Source: Amblyomma americanum
Taxonomy: Eukaryota > Arthropoda > Arachnida > Ixodida > Ixodidae
Reading direction: 5' to 3'
NCBI RefSeq assembly: GCF_052857255.1
Contig: NC_135497.1
Span: forward strand, 118,806,744 to 118,870,743
DNA: 64,000 bases
Positions 1 through 11,758 of the stretch are shown in pieces (within the stretch, counting starts at the first letter, position 1; each line of letters opens with the position of its first letter). The notes under the pieces were generated by a model. It saw only the letters and a list, made by a program, of their open reading frames with translations, was not told the origin of the DNA and did no database searches. The translations under genes and the position numbers were made by a program.

Positions 1-474
1 AAAATTCCATTTAAGCGGCTTTGAATTATCGGGAGTCGTCTGTATTACGAACCTTCGAAGTAAATAAATGTGTGCGCAAGGTGGAAGCTTTTGTGAAAGA
101 AGTAAACCGATTTGAAATAAAGTAAATGAATTGTGCATAAACAGGACAAAAGAAGAAAAGACAACACAAGTGTTAGCTTACTGCTGAAGGTTTTGTTTAT
201 TTTATTTTTTCTTAGTAAACTTAGCGAAGTTTATGAATGAAGATGTAGAGTTTATTCTAAAGCCAGTGATGTGAAGCCATATTGATAAACCTGGCTTGCA
301 AAGTCACGTCTGCACACCAACGACTGCTGGCTTTTTGTTGGACATTCTTGTGATTCTGGCAGAGGATTGAATTCTGTTTGGGAAAAGCCATAAAACAGAA
401 AGGTTGACAGGTCAGGGTTGGTGGTCATACCTCATGTTCATGACGGTGCACACTGATGTGAGACTCGTTTGAAA
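1..474. other. Unassigned flank left of PLE-1
   Basis: AT-rich sequence with no reading frame, repeat or RNA that I recognise. Its right end holds the possible left target duplication of PLE-1, TCGTTTGAAA at 465-474, to compare with TCGTTCGGAA at 5475-5484 (8 of 10 bases match). Confidence 0.4.
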
Positions 475-644
475 CATTGAAATTCGGGCTTGTTGGTTCA
501 TACTTCGGGGCAGTAGCGCAAACAGGACAGGGGACCAAGGACAAGAGACACACACAGCGCTAACCTCCAACAACTTTATTGGAAAAAAGCACAACAATTT
601 ATACATGCAAATATTGCCGTGTCATCACAATGCATGCGCAAAAC

Positions 645-1735
645 TCAGTGCGAACGTAGGAATGCAATTCCTTTTTTTGAGAGTCTGACAGAAGGAGTGC
701 TTACACAAGCACTTCCCAATCTGGCTATCTTTTCTGCTTCAATAATCTCTCTAGTGTGCTTGTCCTTAATTTTCCCAACTAAAAAACACTTGTCGAGTAA
801 CGGCCTGCACTTTACACTTGTGTTGCAATGTTTCACAAGTTCTCCGTCATCTTCGTTTTTATTGCTTACATTGCGATTGTGCTCACGGAGGCGGTCGGTC
901 GTTGAGGCATCGACCAGTTTGACCCGACATACTGTCGCCCACATGAGATCGGAATCTGGTACACTACCCCTACCTTGCATTCAACAAATGGAGTTTGATG
1001 TTTCTTTGTGCACTCTTTGGACAAAGGACGAGCACATCTGTTAACCTTGCATGGCCGTTTAACTTTTCAGGGGCAGAAAAAACAACTGACACGTCTATCC
1101 GTTTAGCAATGCGCTTAAGATTGTGAGATATGGTATGCAAGTATGGAATAACTGACATTTTTTTCTTCTGTCTCTCCAAGGGCACATGCGCACCAGGTTG
1201 CAGCTCAGTGTTCAGCTTTCTGAGCAAACTTTCTGCTACTGAAATCTGAAGGTGACCAGGATAGCCAGCATGCGATAGCCTACTGCACTGTTGCAAGCTT
1301 ATATACATCAAATGCGGACAGGATTTTCGGAGGGCATTTTGAAAGCACAGGTTCACAATCACTCTTTTTACCAGTTTTGAGTGGGCAGATTTGAAGGGCA
1401 GGAGAGGCTTGCTTTTGCGAGGTTCGTAGGCCCAGCATGTATGACCTGGGTGAAAGAGGATGCTAATGTCAAGAAATCTAAGCTTGTCATTAGACCGCAG
1501 TTCAAAAGTTAGAACAAGAGGTGTAAAGCTTTGTCTTAGCATAGTTGCAGTATGTTAAAAGCCTTAGATTCAAAGGAATCGGGATCACTGTGAATAAAAA
1601 TTAAGAAATCATCAACGTATCTAAAAACTTTGGCAACCTACATATTGTCTAATCTGTCAATGAGGGCTGTGTCAAGTTTGGCTAAAAAGAGGTCACTTAG
1701 GATCGGGGCTATACTGGAGACAATACAAATTCCTT
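645..1735 (-). pseudogene. PLE-1 minus arm: end of RT palm, thumb and GIY-YIG endonuclease
   Basis: Read on the minus strand from 1735, the frame gives GICIVSSIAPILSDLFLAKL, then the RT catalytic box FRYVDDFLIF near 1600-1632, then a thumb/connector region with SKPLLPFKSAHSKLVKRVIV (1542 downward), LERQKKKMSVIPYLHTISHN and VVFSAPEKL. After a frame change near 975 comes the endonuclease region: degraded VCRVKLVD, LREHNRNVSNKNEDDGELVKH and a C-terminal tail ending in KKGIAFLRSH. These are the hallmarks of PLE RT plus GIY-YIG. Stops and shifts (for example around 1545 and 1650) make it non-functional. It is the continuation of the piece at 3711-4695, displaced by LINE-A. Confidence 0.8.
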
Positions 1736-3710
1736 AATTAACAAACTGGCATCATGGGCAGACAGAAATGGCTTCCGGTTTTCTGCACAGAAAACAGTAG
1801 CCATTATTTTCTCACTCAAACGAGGATTACAGGCAGATCCGACCCTACATCTGAACGAAAGCGAGTTGCCCGTAAAAAATGAGCACAAATTTTTAGGTAT
1901 AACTTTTGACAAAAAACTCACTTTCCTGCCTCATATTAATGCATGAAAAAAGAAAACTTCCGGATCACTGAATATACTCAGTCCTTTCACATAAACACTG
2001 GGGTTCTGACAAGGCAAGTCTTCTAAAAATTTACCGCCCTGTGGTACGATCCTGCTTAGACTATGGCTGTATAGTATATGTTTCAGCAAGGCCATTGTAT
2101 TTGAAACGACTCGACCCAGTGCACAATTTAGGTTTACGCCTTTCAACTGGTGCTTACAGGACGTCGCCTATAAACAGTCTTTATGTTGAAACCAACGAGC
2201 CGTCACTTACAGACAGAACAGCCATGCTCACATGCTTATACAATGATTCTAAAAATCCGTTCACTACACAAACATATTTGTTACCCCATCGCTACAGAGT
2301 GCCCATCTAGAGTACTCTTTAACAATAAACCGCAAGCTAACCATCCACTGCTCTTGCTATTCGAAGACATGTGCCAGAACCTTGGCGTACTAGACGTATT
2401 GCCAAGCATTTCTCGAAGGCGAGGTCCACTACCGCCATGGTACAACTTTCCGGAAATCTGTGATCTCACTCTTACAGACTTCCGTAAAAAACAAATTCCG
2501 CAAGAACATATAGTACAAGAATTCCTCACACTTGAAGAAAACTACAGTAATTACGCAGCCTTTTATACAGATGGTTCAAAAACAGACGCTTACACTGGAA
2601 GTGCAGTGGTACACGGGAATTGGAATAAAATAGTAAGACTTCCACAGTGTGCTTCCATCTTCACTGTGGAATGTTACGCGGTCTGTGTAGCCATAGAAAA
2701 AATAGTAAATTAGAACCTTGCCAACAGTGTTATTTACACAGACTCGCTAAGTGTGCTCACAGCCGTTCATTCTAGAAATGCAACAACCCCGCTGCTTGGC
2801 GGCCTCATACACAACATTACAATAGCCCTAGCTCAAAGAAAAAACATAAAACTCTGCTGGGTACTAAGTCACGTCGGCGTAAAGGGCAATGAAAGAGCAG
2901 ATTTGTGTGCTGCTCAAGCTTGTGGCAAGCAAATAAAGAATGCAAATGTGCTCTATAAAGATTGCATGAAATTACTACAATGTAAGGCAAGGAAAATTTG
3001 GCACTCCACTTGGGACAGCGAAGTAAATAACAAGCTACACTTAATAAAACCAGTGCTGGTGAATGGAAGTCATGTGTGCATCAGAAACGTTTCAACGAAG
3101 TCATTCTCTGCCTCCTCCGTATAGGCCACACACACATTACTCACAACTTTCTGCTAACAAAAGAAGACAAACCAGTTTGTGCATGTGGAGATGAACTTAC
3201 AGTCAGTCACATTTTAATTTCATGTTTGAAACTGGAAATGGTACGGAAAAAGTGCTTCTCTCCGTTTTATTACCAATGCATCCCTTTTCATCCATCACTG
3301 CTCTTAGGTGAAAATGCAATTGTGGACATGTCCTGCGTTTTTAGATTTTAACAGAAGCTGGTGTTCTTAAATATATGTAAAACATGACCCAGTACTTTGC
3401 CTGATGCACCTCATCCACTTTCTCATTCCTGAGAAAAGGGCTCAGGCTTTTTTTTTTATTGGTTGGGGGCCTCCAGTCCTTGCCCAGCCAAGGACGGCTG
3501 ATGAGGGTACCCAGCCTCCTTTGAAACCTTTAATATTGGCCATTTGTGAATCTTGTTTCGCTCTCAATACTGGGCACAAGGGTATAACCTTTCAGGCATT
3601 CTACACTGCCATATTTTTTTATACCTTTGTAAATATCTACAGAAAACAATTTCTTATACCTTGAGCTTGGCGCATGCCAGCCTTAGTCGCCTATGCGAAA
3701 CTCAACTCTT
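1736..3710 (+). mobile_element. LINE-A: 5'-truncated I-group LINE inserted into PLE-1
   Basis: A plus-strand non-LTR retrotransposon that begins inside the RT thumb (frame from 1739, with EHKFLGITFDKKLTFLPHI) and runs through RNase H and a C-terminal zinc-knuckle region to a 3' UTR ending near 3710 (TTGGCGCATGCCAGCCTTAG). Its two edges cut the PLE-1 reading frame exactly: the PLE frame reads ...WNDQPHLQK on the right side and resumes with GICI on the left side. I could not define a clear target duplication. Everything upstream of the RT thumb is missing, as is typical of 5' truncation. Confidence 0.8.
1739..3351 (+). pseudogene. LINE-A ORF2 remnant: RT thumb, RNase H, zinc knuckle
   Basis: Pieces of one decayed ORF2. 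RNase H is clear: YAAFYTDGSKT (2549-2581, first catalytic Asp), VECYAV (Glu), IYTDSLSVLTAV (second Asp, 2730-2765) and WVLSHVGVKGNERAD (2857-2903, with the final Asp but Gln replaced in the usual WIPSHxGI.GNE.AD motif). Further on, CACGDELTVSHILISC (about 3180-3227) is the CxCx(7)HxxxxC knuckle found at the end of I/R1-group ORF2. The frame is broken at least three times (near 2030, 2310, 2710 and 3125). RNase H places the element in the I group, not CR1. Confidence 0.8.
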
Positions 3711-4695
3711 CTGAAGATGAGGCTGATCATTCCACAAGATAAAGGTGGACCTCAGCTAAAAATTCTAAAAAGCTGCTAGCGTTAATACCTGCTGAGTTTT
3801 GAAAACCAGTGATTCCAAACTGGTCAATACACTCAACACATTTTAGTAACTTATCATGAAGCAGTGTGCATCAGATCAGTGTACAGGTCTTTGATGTCGA
3901 CGGCGAAAGCACGAAGGTTATCACATTTACCCCACTGCATAAAATCAAGAATTTCGCTAGAATTTTTTTCTAAATACGGGTCTTCTGTTTTAAGCAGGCT
4001 CAGCTTACATTGCAAGAAACGTGACACCTGTCTTTGCCACTTGCCTTGTTCAGACACGATAGGTCTAAAAGGCCTCTGAGGTTTATGGGTTTTTGCACTA
4101 AAAAATACATGAAGAAAGTCTTGTTCTGCGTCTGAAATGCTCTTAGACAGGCTACACAGGTTGAACTTGTTACATAATTGTATCGCTTGCCTCTTAACTT
4201 TAGCTACCTTAATGCCCTCATGGCAAGCAAATACGGAAGGCACAGCATTATCAGCTTTTGACTTGAAGAGTTCAGGGGATGAAATTGCAAATCCACCTTC
4301 TTTATCGGCGGGAATCACCGTGAGACCACTCTCCTCGAGGAAGGTTCGGACCTGCTTGACTGGTTGTCTGGATGGGGCTGTATTGGAGCGGGAAAGAACG
4401 TCAGCGCCTTCCGAGATGCAGCGATCATACTCACTGGGGGGTGCATGCCAAGATATGCTGTGCACTAACGAGAGAAGTTCCGTTGGCGAACGCTTAGGCT
4501 GAGCTGCGAACTTCGGCCCTAGAGAGAGGACATGAGACAACGGGAAGTAGGTCCAGGGGTTCGAGGGCATGAATTGGGTTCTTAGCTGTTTGCGGCTGCA
4601 GCTTGACTGCATTCTGAAGCTAGTTCAACTGCATGATCCAGATGAACTCGGTGGTGCGAGCAGAGATGTGGAGGAATTGCTGGAGTCGACGAGAA
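3711..4695 (-). pseudogene. PLE-1 minus arm: N-terminal half of reverse transcriptase
   Basis: On the minus strand, 4612-3854 is open and contains the PLE N-terminal region, VIPADKEGGFAI (4325-4290), FFSAKTHKPQRPFRPIVSEQ (RT motif 1, about 4110-4040) and AFAVDIKDLYT (RT catalytic motif A, with the first Asp, about 3910-3880). After one frameshift near 3860 the frame goes on as HDKLLKCVECIDQFGI, FQNSAGIN, FLEFLAE, and after a second shift as STFILWNDQPHLQK at 3711-3755, where it is cut by LINE-A. The missing continuation is found at 1735. Upstream of 4612 weak similarity runs to about 4695. Inactive. Confidence 0.8.
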
Positions 4696-5474
4696 GCTTC
4701 CGAAAATCCTGTCTGCATTTGATGTATATAAGTTTGCAACAACAGTGCAGTAGGCTATCGCATGCTGGCTATCCTGGTCACCTTCAGATTTCAGTAGCAG
4801 AAAGTTTGCTCAGAAAGCTGAACACTGAGCTGCAACCTGGTGCACATTTACCCTTGGAGAGACAGAAGAAAAAAAATGGCAGTTATTCCATACTTGCGTA
4901 CCATATCTCACAATCTTAAGCACATTGCTAAACGGATAGACGTGTCAGTTGTTTTTTCTGCCCCTGAAAAGTTAAACAGCCTATGCAAGGTTAACAGATG
5001 TGTTCGTCCTTTGTCCAAAGAATGCACAAAGAAACATCAAACTCCATTTGTTGAATGCAAGGCAGGGGTAGGGTACCAGATTTCGCTCTCATGTGGGCGA
5101 CAGTATGTCGGCGTAAGCAATAAAAACGAACATGATGGATAACTTGTGAAACATAGCAACGCATGTGTAAAGTGCAGGCCGTTACTCGACAAGTGTTTTT
5201 TAGTTGGGAAAAGTAAGGACAAGCGCACTAGAGATTATTGAAGCAGAAAGGTAGCCAGGTTAGGAAGCGCTTGTGTACGCACTCCTTCTGTCAGACTCTC
5301 AAAAAAAGAAGTTGCATTCCTGCGTTCGCACTCAGTTTTGCGCATGCATTGTGATGGCACGGCAATATTTGCATGTATAAATTGTTGTGCTTTTTTCTAA
5401 TAAAGTTGTTGGAAGTTAGTGCTGTGTGTGTCTACTCGTTCTTGGTCCCTTGTCTTGTTCACGCTATTGCCCCG
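4696..5474 (+). pseudogene. PLE-1 plus arm: thumb plus GIY-YIG endonuclease, inverted partner
   Basis: The plus strand repeats the last third of the same PLE family: LQISVAESLLRKLNTELQPG (4789-4848), VIPYLRTISHNLKHIAKRID, VVFSAPEKLNS, then GVGYQISLSCGRQYVGVSNK (5068-5127), the GIY-YIG core. The 3' UTR at 5330-5474 mirrors 500-650 and contains the polyadenylation-like AATAAAG at 5399. It differs from the minus arm by scattered substitutions and small indels and has its own frameshifts (near 4870 and 5140). Which arm was copied first cannot be told from the sequence. Confidence 0.75.
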
Positions 5475-8400
5475 TCGTTCGGAAGGTCAACTTAAATGGC
5501 TTCCCATGGAGACTCTGCTGCAGGAAAAATATATTTATCATACGTCTGTTTTGGCGTGGGTAATTAACATCGTCTGGGACATATAGAGTTGTGACAAGCT
5601 GGTCTTGCTTATAACAGAGATACAATTCTTGACTATATCACCTCAGAGATAAGGTTAATAGTGTTCAGCTGAAACCTTGTGATAATCTGTTGCTTCATTG
5701 GTAGGCCTGTTGGTGCAGCCTTACATGTAATTGAGTCAGCATGGTCACAAATTGTCCTGACCCGTGCACCTGCAAAATTATAAAATGCTTGCTGTTCACT
5801 GCCAAAGCTTTGTCATGTGTCACTGCTGCATTTTATAACACAAAGCCTAATGTGTTAGCCTTTTTTTACATTTATCTCCTTTTGTTTGTTTGTTTTGTCC
5901 TCAGATGTTTAGCTGGACATGTGCTGTTTCTTTTTATTAAATCAAAGTGCCAGCTGGCCCAGTTCATTCTACTGTTTTGAAGAGTGGTATCCAATTGCAT
6001 TTGTTTAACAGAAAGGCCACTTAACAACCTTTCAGCATATGGACATATCACATGTGACCAGATGTGCCTGGCATGGCAGCAATGTGCATCAAAGCAGTTG
6101 GAGCATTTCATAGCAAAACTCGCGTAATTTTGTGAATTTGATTTTAGTAATACAATTTCTTGCACCAGTTGGGTGCAGCATTGTCTGTCATTTTTAGCAT
6201 TCTTAGGAGGATTCCAGTTGCTTATTTTAGATTTATGATCTAAAAGCTAGCTTAGCATGGAATTATTTGTCACTGAATTCCATTTCCTTCTCTTAGTTTT
6301 CTTGGAAAGCTTGCACCTGACATGGGTGTGATGTTTTGCATTGTGGCATTTCTCATATGTGACGATGTTGTACCTTTCATTCTGTCATTTACATTTTAGA
6401 CTGTTATTGCATCTGTTTTCAGCAATTGTTTGCCTGTATTGCAGGGCAAGAATCCATCAGTTGTATTTTTGTTTCTTCTGTGTGAAGCAGCATAGCCTAC
6501 GAATCAAAATTTTTATTAAATTGTGAATGCTTGAAATGCGACCTAATTTTTTCGATTTATGTTTATATCATAAATGTCACTTGTACATATTTATGCAGTG
6601 CATCATTCACTCATTTCATTCTTGCATTAGGCTGCTTAGGACCATGGTGTTTTACCATGCTTTGTTTCTTTGTGTCCTCCAAAATGGATACTTTTCGCTG
6701 GCTTACATATGAAGCTATGTTGTTACAAAGTGGTGTATCTGTCTTGCTGTCTGAACTAGAAATTCCTGTTTAGTGAGAGCTTTGTTGTTTTCTTTTCTGC
6801 TCCTGTCCATAGTAATAAGTTAATCGACCTTGTCCTATTCTTTTTCAGGAGTAATATTCCTTGACCCTGGCAACTGTCACTGGAATGGTTCAGTCACCTT
6901 TGTTGGTTAGCTGCAAGAGTTGAGCCAGAGGAAAGCTTATCTGCATGATATCCAGACACAAGCTGATTGCTATCTAAAAATGCTGCCTTGCTGTATCTGC
7001 ACATGAATAGGACTTTGCATGGTAGGGGTTTTTTTTTTTAGTATAAAATTGTGTACATAAAATTTATCAGTTAATAAAAAGTTTGTGGCCATGGTTCCAG
7101 CTTGATCAAAGCTTTGGTTTGCTTGAATAAACGAGCCTTTCTCATGAGACAATGTTTATTCCATGTGACTTGCTGTATACAGTGCTTGTTGGAAGTTCCC
7201 AGGCCATGTGTATGACCAGAGCAGTGTCGAAACTACTATACTGTGTGTGTAAGACTTCTGTTGCTAATTGCCAGTGCTTTAGAGGTTTAAACAAAAAGGA
7301 TGTCTCAGACATAATGAACAGTCTTTCTAGTTGTGCAAAGCACATGCAAGGTGTTTTCACCAAGGGATGCTAGTAATATATAAAAAAATTCTTAAGTTGG
7401 AAGGGTGTTCTCTTTGACATATTCGCACTGGTGGCATGCTTCAGAATACAGCTGTTGTTATTGTTGTTAAGATTGTTAAACTGTAGTAGTCAACATTTAG
7501 CTATTAGTTAAGCACCTCATTGTAATTGGGGATTTGTAGTTTGCCATTTCTGGTGGCCGTATCAGTTATTAGATTTTCGGAAATGAAATTCTTGTCTGGG
7601 ATCAGCGCAGGGAATTCTGGCTGTTCGCACCAAAACCACAGGGCTAAGGAGTGCATGCAGCCACGTGTGTGTACTTGTGTTAATGTAATACCACATAACA
7701 CACCCAATGGCCTATCTGAATAATAAACTGTTATTTTCAATTCTCAGCCAGTGACTGTTTACAGTTTCTGCAGCACTTGATGAAATTAACGTAATTCAAA
7801 GCATGATGATGGGGTGATACCATACATGTAATGCATTAGAGTTTGCACACATTTTATAAGAGTTGGGGTTGCCATGACAGTAAAATGCTTCTACTCCTTG
7901 ACGCTTTCTGTTCACAAAAAGTTTTGTTGTTGAAGTGTCATTCAACGTGTACAGCTGTGCTAATGGGAGGTGGCCTGCTCCTACTGGGTGGACTATTCAG
8001 TGTTATCGTTATTTGTCTACGGCACATTGGTATTTTTCTGGGCTAAATGGCGTCGCTGACGTTGCCAGTAAAGTATCCACTTACTGCTCAAAGGCACAGT
8101 TAAGCAGTAACTTGATGAAATCATGTTCCTCTTGGCGCAATATACGATGACGGTCGTCGCTTACCGCCGCCGCTAGTACACTCGTAAAAAGTGGCAATAC
8201 TTGGCGATATAGCGGTACATTTTCAGAGTAGCTCGATTGCTGCTGCTCCAGTCGCCTAGAGTCATATAGGAAGTATAACTGCTTTAGAACCCTGATTTTA
8301 AGACTGAAATTCAAAGTACGATAAAAGCAATGATGAAAATTCTTTGTTAATAAGTTTCATTTGGTAGGGACAAAGCGCAGTTGCGTCATACTACATTTTG

Positions 8401-8514
8401 TGGTAGTGAGACTTGCAAGCAATTAGAATTTTCTCCCCATACCTTTCCATAATCGTTAATATGTATGGCACAACAGCTTTTCTTGTTCCATTATTCTTAC
8501 CAAGCTTTCACTTT
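5475..8514. other. About 3 kb, no gene or repeat recognised
   Basis: AT-rich, with several poly-T runs and short open frames that show no domain, no biased codon use and no resemblance to other parts of the window. It could be intron or a long 3' UTR (AATAAAC at 7720). I see no RNA gene here. Confidence 0.4.
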
Positions 8515-9565
8515 GGCTAATGGAAACTTTCACAGCATTACTTCATAGTTTTCCTTGCGAAGAGCCATGTTATTATGGCTAAATTCACATTTCATGCCCA
8601 ACAGTAGCCAAGCCAAGCCAAATACGAAACCTATTCTCCCGGACTATGCTGTGGCTCCATAAGCTTTAGCTTTAGGATTAGTAGTTATAAATGTTGTTAA
8701 TGCAGGTTGTTTTTCACGAATGCTAAAAATACCTCCAAGGTAGAAACTGCATGGTCGATTTCTGCAAAGCTGGTGGAAAATTGAAACTTGGTTCTAATCC
8801 TTCTATTTTATGGTTCTGATGGAAGGAAATGACGCAGCAGCTGTCTCATTTCATGGTGGACACTTCAACTGTGCCGTGAGGGAAGAGAGGAAGGTGGGAG
8901 AGCAAGAAAAGAAAAAGATGCCCTAGTGGTCGGCTTCAGTACGGAATGATTTCGACCACCTGAAGAACTCTTAACGTGCATTGACATCGCACAGCACACA
9001 GGTGCCTTTTCCGATGGAATCTACACGCAAAAGGCGCCCCCGTGTGCCGAGTTTGAAATTTGTGTTTTTTTTTTAGGAAAGGAAATGGTGCAGTGTCTAA
9101 CTTCTAGGTGGACACCACAACCCCCTGTGAGGGAAGCGAGTCAGGCAGGGGGGAAACAGAGAAAGAGCTAGGGGCTCTCGTAGGGGGCTACATAATAATT
9201 TCGGCCATCTGGGGATCTTTAACATGCACTGACATCGCACAGCACATTGGGCCTTATGTGGTTCGCCTCCATCAAAACGTGGCCGCCAAGCATACGTCTT
9301 AGATCGAGGGTAGTTTAGTGCCAGGGGCATGAGAGGAAAGGGAACAGGAGAGTGTATTGAGCCCAGACGGACCGCCGTAGCTGCAGGCACTGGACTGAGT
9401 AAGGAGTTGCTGGACCCATCAAGTGATTGCCAGACTCTGATGTGGGGAAGCCGCCGTACAGGCTTGCTACTGCCTTAAGAATATGGGTGTCATGCTTGGC
9501 TGTTTTCCTCAAATAAACCATCTGTGAGGCAAAATGCAAATTTAAATAAAGGAAGGCAGGCATAT
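8515..9565 (-). repeat. R2 segment of copy A, with two SINE-derived blocks
   Basis: Shared with 17955-18430 plus 25258-25690; for example TAGCCAAGCCAAATAC, and GGAGTTGCTGGACCCATCA at 9402-9420 and 25451-25469. It contains two tandem blocks (about 8845-9040 and 9080-9265) resembling the body of a tick tRNA-derived SINE on the minus strand: ...ATTTCGACCACCTG... followed by GCACTGACATCGCACAGCAC. Copy B has only one such block, so one was gained in A or lost in B. The tRNA-like heads are missing. Confidence 0.65.
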
Positions 9566-10272
9566 TAATAATTGTACAGTGGTGCTGTGTTAATAACTTT
9601 TTCAATGTATTTATGCCTTGCTAATATGAAAACTCGCCGTCCGGACAGTGGGTGGGTTGAAATTGCATAGAGCCCTTTGGGATGCATTTTTGTCCAGCTA
9701 ATGTGGACAGCATTGAGAACCAAATTCCGAGTGCCTCTGCCAGATATGTTCTGCCTTTGCAATTTGGGTGCAGAACACCAGTGAAGAACAGTGCGAAAGA
9801 GCAAATGCTGTAGTAATGGCCTTTTTGTATGTGTGCGATTTCAAGGTGCCCGGTCAACAAGTTTTTCCATTTGCCACATTCCATGAATGGCTGCGAAAAA
9901 AATTGTGCGCTTTGTTGAAAACCACATTCAGCAGCCATCAACTGAGAGAGTGCAGAGTTCTTGGGATGTGAACGATTTCATCACACTAAGGTGCCATTAC
10001 ACATTTCATTGACCACTAGGGATTCCAAAAAGTGCTAAAACCTGCACTGCATGATTTTAAATAAAATGGCGGCGAGAATAATGCACTCGGACTTTCCAAG
10101 ATGTGCAACTTCCACTTCACTGCCCCCACTATGCAGAAGAGAAGCAGTCCCTAACCATAAAGCGTTTTTTTTTTTTCTCAAAATTTTTTTATTCATGATT
10201 TGTTATTACGGATGACTCGCTTTATGGGCACTTTTGCGCGGGAACCTAAGTGTCCATGTTAACGAGGCACGA
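9566..10272. other. About 0.7 kb present in copy A only
   Basis: Copy B passes directly from GGAAGGCAGACA (25672-25683) to TATTCCGGTTGGC (about 25707), whereas copy A has about 700 bp between the equivalent points. The block is AT-rich, with a minus-strand open stretch (9941-9621) that I cannot assign. No terminal repeats or clear target duplication seen. It may be an old insertion, or a deletion in B. Confidence 0.45.
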
Positions 10273-10453
10273 CAGTATTCCGATTGGCTAGCCTAGAGTG
10301 GGCATAAAAGTAAGGAGACGTGGTCAGGGTTAAGGGCACCAGGCGGAGACGATATGTGGGGACCTGTCTTTTTCTTCATGCTCAAGAGAAACCAGATACG
10401 CACATAAGGTCATGTGGCGCATGTCACGCGACCCCGTTGCCGGGCGGTGTGTA

Positions 10454-11265
10454 CAGTGGTGAGGAACCTTGTCTAGAGCACGCCGACGGTGCTCTGCGGA
10501 GTAAGTCAGCGCCATCTAACGTTAAGCTCTCGGTTATGCGTCCCGTGCGGATGCGCAGCCAAAATAAAGAAGTGCCTGCTCATAGGCTCTCGGCCTCATT
10601 TCCTCTTAGTGTTTGCGTTTCACGCCGCCAGGACTGCGCTGAATATTGTGTAACAGCGGCCGGGAAACCAACGCGTTTCGCGCGAATCGCGAAGCGGCTA
10701 GGCAAGCAAGTGCAAGTGATATCGGGTGGTCGCGCGTTTCAAATGCAAGTGGGAATGATAACAGATTATAGCGCGTTTCAAACACGCACCAGGCTAAGAG
10801 TGCAAGAATGTGGCCTAGTTGGCTGTTCGGTGTATGTTTTCCTCTTGTCCGTATAAGCTTAGCGCGTTGCCGCCACGCACCATGCGTGGCAGGCGTTGTT
10901 TAATGGCGTGTCTTCGCGCTGTGTTATCAGCTTCAAGTGACACCGCATTTGGCATGCGTACAGATCTAGGAACTTGGATCCAGAAACGCTCAACCACTCG
11001 CGCCTGATTGCCTGGCCGGCTCGTTACACTCGTGAAACATGGCGACGCCCTGGCCACCGTCACAACGTCAGAAATGCAGGCAGCGTGGCCCTGGCAGCAC
11101 GAAACGAACTCGCAAGGCGGGGGCTGGACAGGGAAGCGATGCGCAGGCATCCCTCTGTTTTTGCCGCTCATGCACACGGGACGCATAACTCAAGCAACGT
11201 TAGATGGCGCTGACCTGCTCCGCAGAGCACCGTCGGCGCGCTCTTGACAGGGCTGATCACCACTG
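10454..11265. mobile_element. Tc1/mariner-type inverted-repeat element (812 bp) with empty site in copy B
   Basis: The element starts CAGTGGTGAGGAACC and ends, reverse-complemented, CAGTGGTGATCAGCCC. Its two halves are imperfect inverted repeats of about 400 bp meeting near 10857; the shared arm includes GCCGACGGTGCTCTGCGGAG and CAGCGCCATCTAACGTT. TA is duplicated on both sides (10452-10453 and 11266-11267), within a palindromic GTAC, so a 4-bp GTAC duplication cannot be excluded. The uninterrupted target is visible in copy B at 25885-25905 (GATGTGTACTTGTTGTAC). TA target plus CAGT termini points to a non-autonomous Tc1/mariner derivative. It has no transposase; open frames of 178 and 123 codons are two readings of the same arm. 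Confidence 0.75.
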
Positions 11266-11694
11266 TACTTGTACAGCAGCGTAACGCGCAGCCGGGATTA
11301 CGCATTGGGCGCTTGCCCCACGACTGGCAGATGGAGAGGCGTCTGCAGTCGCCCACTCATGAACGCAATGCTGTGGCAAACCCGAGTTCGTAGATGTGCT
11401 AACAGAATTGGTAACTTGCGTTGCGCCGCGTGCTTAGTGCATGGAACGACGAAATATCTTTTTCATTTGCATAGTCAGTACTGCGGCAGTGCTTTAGACT
11501 AAAAATTGCGATAAATATCTCGTGCAGCAATCACGCCATACCTTGTTTTTTTTTCGAATCGCGTCATTTAATTACTGAACGTAAAGCCAATACGATGCAC
11601 ATGTACAGACGTGAGCAAAAGGGGAGAGACCACGGCTGTGGGCGCGGGAGCAGCTGCGGGGCCGCACCGCGGCGCTGCTATCTCGTGCTGCATA

Positions 11695-11758
11695 GCGTTC
11701 CTGTATATATAGGAACACTAGTGCTGCATAGTGTTCCTGTGCATATACAGGAACACTA
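11695..11758. repeat. Two adjacent palindromes
   Basis: GTTCCTGTATATATAGGAAC at about 11698-11717 and TAGTGTTCCTGTGCATATAC...GGAACACTA at about 11728-11758 are two consecutive near-perfect palindromes with almost the same arms (GTTCCTGT). They lie just inside the left end of the private insert of the Tc1-like left arm and may be its terminus. Confidence 0.55.

Larger units (their letters stand above)
475..5474. mobile_element. PLE-1: Penelope-like element, inverted dimer, split by LINE-A
   Basis: Two copies of one Penelope-like retroelement lie head to head with their 3' ends outward. The minus arm (4695 down to about 484) holds reverse transcriptase (RT) and the GIY-YIG endonuclease. The plus arm (4696-5474) holds only the last third. 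The arms meet at 4695/4696, where the plus arm starts with CCGAAAATCCTGTCTGCATT, matching the reverse complement of 1310-1335. LINE-A (1736-3710) interrupts the minus arm. Outer ends carry the same 3' UTR, with GTTGTTGGAAGTTAGTG-type sequence and AATAAAG. Both arms are full of frameshifts, so the locus is dead. PLEs copy an RNA by target-primed reverse transcription; an inverted partner copy is a known feature of the group. Confidence 0.8.

Noticed and set aside
645..1044. Plus-strand 141-codon open frame at 619-1044
   Set aside because: Antisense to the PLE-1 endonuclease region.
3490..3540. Hammerhead core at CTGATGAGGGTACCC
   Set aside because: The GAAA box is not at the end of a stem II; the GGGTACCC palindrome has no loop. 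Likely chance, in the LINE-A 3' UTR.
10320..11186. Open frames of 178 and 123 codons as a gene pair
   Set aside because: They are the two arms of one inverted repeat read on opposite strands, with no domain.
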